A stretch of DNA of 7,203 nt, taken from assembly GCA_029939815.1 (NCBI GenBank), contig JAOZSF010000092.1:1-7203 (forward strand), read 5' to 3'. A model generated the notes under the pieces. The model was not told the DNA's origin. It was given only the letters and a program-made list of their open reading frames with translations, and searched no databases. Below, piece by piece: positions 6,813 through 7,203 of the stretch; the stretch's first letter is position 1; each line of letters starts with the position of its first letter. A program made the translations under genes and the position numbers. The stretch is from a bacterium. GTDB taxonomy: Bacteria > Auribacterota > UBA3054 > B51-G9.

Positions 6813-6899
6813 ATGAACCCTTTACTAAATTTTCTTCTTTGTGTTTCTTTGAGTCTTGGTGCCTTTGTGGCAAAAATTCTGCCACGAAGATTCAAATGA
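6813..6899 (+). CDS. Possible 28-residue single-helix membrane peptide
   Basis: An ATG with AGGAA (6801-6805) seven bases upstream opens 28 codons ending in TGA. The peptide starts MNPLLNFLLCVSLSLGAFVA, one hydrophobic helix, then KILPRRFK, a basic end. That shape resembles small membrane peptides such as type I toxins, and a consensus-like promoter lies just upstream. Against it, the DNA from about 6841 to 6889 looks like a dispersed noncoding repeat (CTTTGAGTCTTGGTGCCTTT type), which gives such hydrophobic translations in several frames. No antisense RNA or partner gene is evident. I rate it as possible only. Confidence 0.2.
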   Translation: MNPLLNFLLCVSLSLGAFVAKILPRRFK

Positions 6900-6932
6900 A
6901 ATTAGATGTATTCTCATCTACAAGACTCAAAG
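6847..6932. repeat. Nested inverted-repeat core of the element
   Basis: The outer arms CTTTGAGTCTTG (6847-6858) and CAAGACTCAAAG (6921-6932) are perfect reverse complements. Inside are two further hairpins: CTTTGTGGCA (6863-6872) with TGCCACGAAG (6880-6889), ten pairs including one G-T type wobble around a 7-base loop, and TAGATG (6903-6908) with CATCTA (6915-6920). Together they can fold as a multi-branch structure in RNA or single-stranded DNA. From memory, CTTTGTGGC/GCCACGAAG-type repeats are widespread between genes in diverse bacteria. Confidence 0.6.
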
Positions 6933-7058
6933 TTTCGGGGTCGATTAATATTCCCAGAGTCAAGGACTTCTGTAATAATTGTTACGCTAAGCCGCTAATG
7001 CGCAAAAAATTCAATCAACACTTTTGGTCGGTTGAAATCAACATAAATTGTTGACATA

Positions 7059-7203
7059 TCAAAATTTGTGACCTTTTTTCTTTGCTTGACGGACAAGACA
7101 GCTAAAAAGACGATCATCCATAAGTGGTGCCCATTGACCATATTTGCATTTTGTTCCTTTTTTCAGCTTAACTAAATGCCAATAAGGAAACCACATTGCA
7201 TTT
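7059..7203 (-). CDS. C-terminal end of a convergent gene of unknown function (partial)
   Basis: Reading leftward from 7202, one frame stays open for 47 codons to TGA (complement of 7059-7061). It encodes a protein-like segment with MWFPYWHLVKLKKG near its start, then KYGQWAPLMDDRLFSCLVRQ and a basic tail AKKKGHKF. The other frame I checked from this edge stops within about a dozen codons. The mix of aromatic, acidic and basic residues looks like the end of a real protein rather than random AT-rich translation. The 5' end lies outside the window. I do not recognise the family. It converges on thiL, with the MITE-like element between them. An ATG lies at codon 3 of the visible part, so a complete 45-residue protein cannot be excluded. 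Confidence 0.45.
   Translation of the reverse strand, partial: NAMWFPYWHLVKLKKGTKCKYGQWAPLMDDRLFSCLVRQAKKKGHKF

Larger units (their letters stand above)
6715..6972. mobile_element. MITE-like non-autonomous element with 16-bp terminal inverted repeats
   Basis: CAGAAGTCCTTGACTC (6715-6730) is the exact reverse complement of GAGTCAAGGACTTCTG (6957-6972), bounding 258 bases. Immediately outside both ends stands TAATA (6710-6714 and 6973-6977), as expected of a 5-bp target-site duplication. No transposase is encoded, and the interior holds several smaller inverted repeats. Small size, perfect ends, flanking direct repeat and lack of coding capacity fit a miniature inverted-repeat transposable element. 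The flanks are AT-rich, so the TAATA match is weaker evidence than the inverted repeats. Alternatively this is a long-range RNA stem after thiL. It sits between two convergent genes, where an insertion would be tolerated. Confidence 0.55.

Noticed and set aside
6895..6981. 29-codon open stretch on the - strand across the right inverted repeat (contains GILIDPETLSLVDE)
   Set aside because: It looks fairly protein-like and could be a gene remnant, but it is stop-bounded on both sides, has no ATG and is too short to support.
6839..7054. 71-codon + strand ORF through the MITE-like element
   Set aside because: It starts in repeat DNA, crosses the right inverted repeat, has no ribosome binding site at its start, and the translation has no recognisable domain.
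7038..7054. TCAACA/TGTTGA hairpin as terminator of the - strand gene
   Set aside because: Only six mostly A-T pairs, followed on the - strand by TTTCAACC rather than a T-run.
1..7203. CRISPR array, tRNA, rRNA, riboswitch or defence genes
   Set aside because: No regularly spaced direct repeats, no tRNA-like cloverleaf or rRNA sequence, no TPP-riboswitch-like sequence before thiL, and no nuclease or toxin-antitoxin pair that can be supported.

Overview
The window is 7.2 kb of AT-rich bacterial chromosome with five complete genes on the + strand, the 3' end of a probable sixth gene on the - strand at the right edge, and intergenic gaps that hold palindromic repeat elements. A signal peptide on the M16-family protein and the UbiB-type membrane kinase point to a Gram-negative cell. 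ThiL has the segment GGS...KHLTFTPRVEEARWL after its TGSLGG motif. From memory this resembles ThiL of the PVC group (Lentisphaerota, Verrucomicrobiota, Planctomycetota). That placement is inference and only moderately supported. Weak or absent Shine-Dalgarno sequences at four of the five genes are compatible with it but not diagnostic.

Layout. 1-305: no gene; a REP-like GC-rich hairpin (88-106), then a sigma70-type promoter (211-239) and a good ribosome binding site. 306-698: a phasin-like helical protein with a lysine-rich, histone-H1-like tail. 760-2454: an AarF/UbiB/ABC1 atypical kinase with two C-terminal membrane helices. 2455-2676: intergenic, with a perfect 18-bp C5/G5 palindrome just before the next gene. 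2677-3084: HIT-family nucleotide hydrolase/transferase. 3093-5774: secreted two-repeat M16 protein whose zinc sites look destroyed in both halves. 5731-6687: thiL, thiamine-monophosphate kinase, overlapping the M16 gene by 44 nt. 6688-7058: no conventional gene; it holds a MITE-like element (about 6715-6972) with 16-bp terminal inverted repeats and a TAATA direct repeat at each end, containing nested hairpins, a consensus-like promoter and a 28-codon ORF. 7059-7203: C-terminal 47 codons of a convergent - strand gene of unknown function.

How the genes fit together. The phasin-like gene and the UbiB-like gene probably form one unit read from the promoter at 211-239. hit, M16 and thiL are packed with an 8-nt gap and a 44-nt overlap and probably form a second operon. 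Their products (nucleotide hydrolase, exported pseudo-peptidase, thiamine diphosphate synthesis) have no obvious shared pathway. I see no CRISPR array, tRNA, rRNA, intact transposase or clear defence system. The items most worth checking are the doubly degenerate M16 protein and the MITE-like element with its tiny membrane-peptide ORF.
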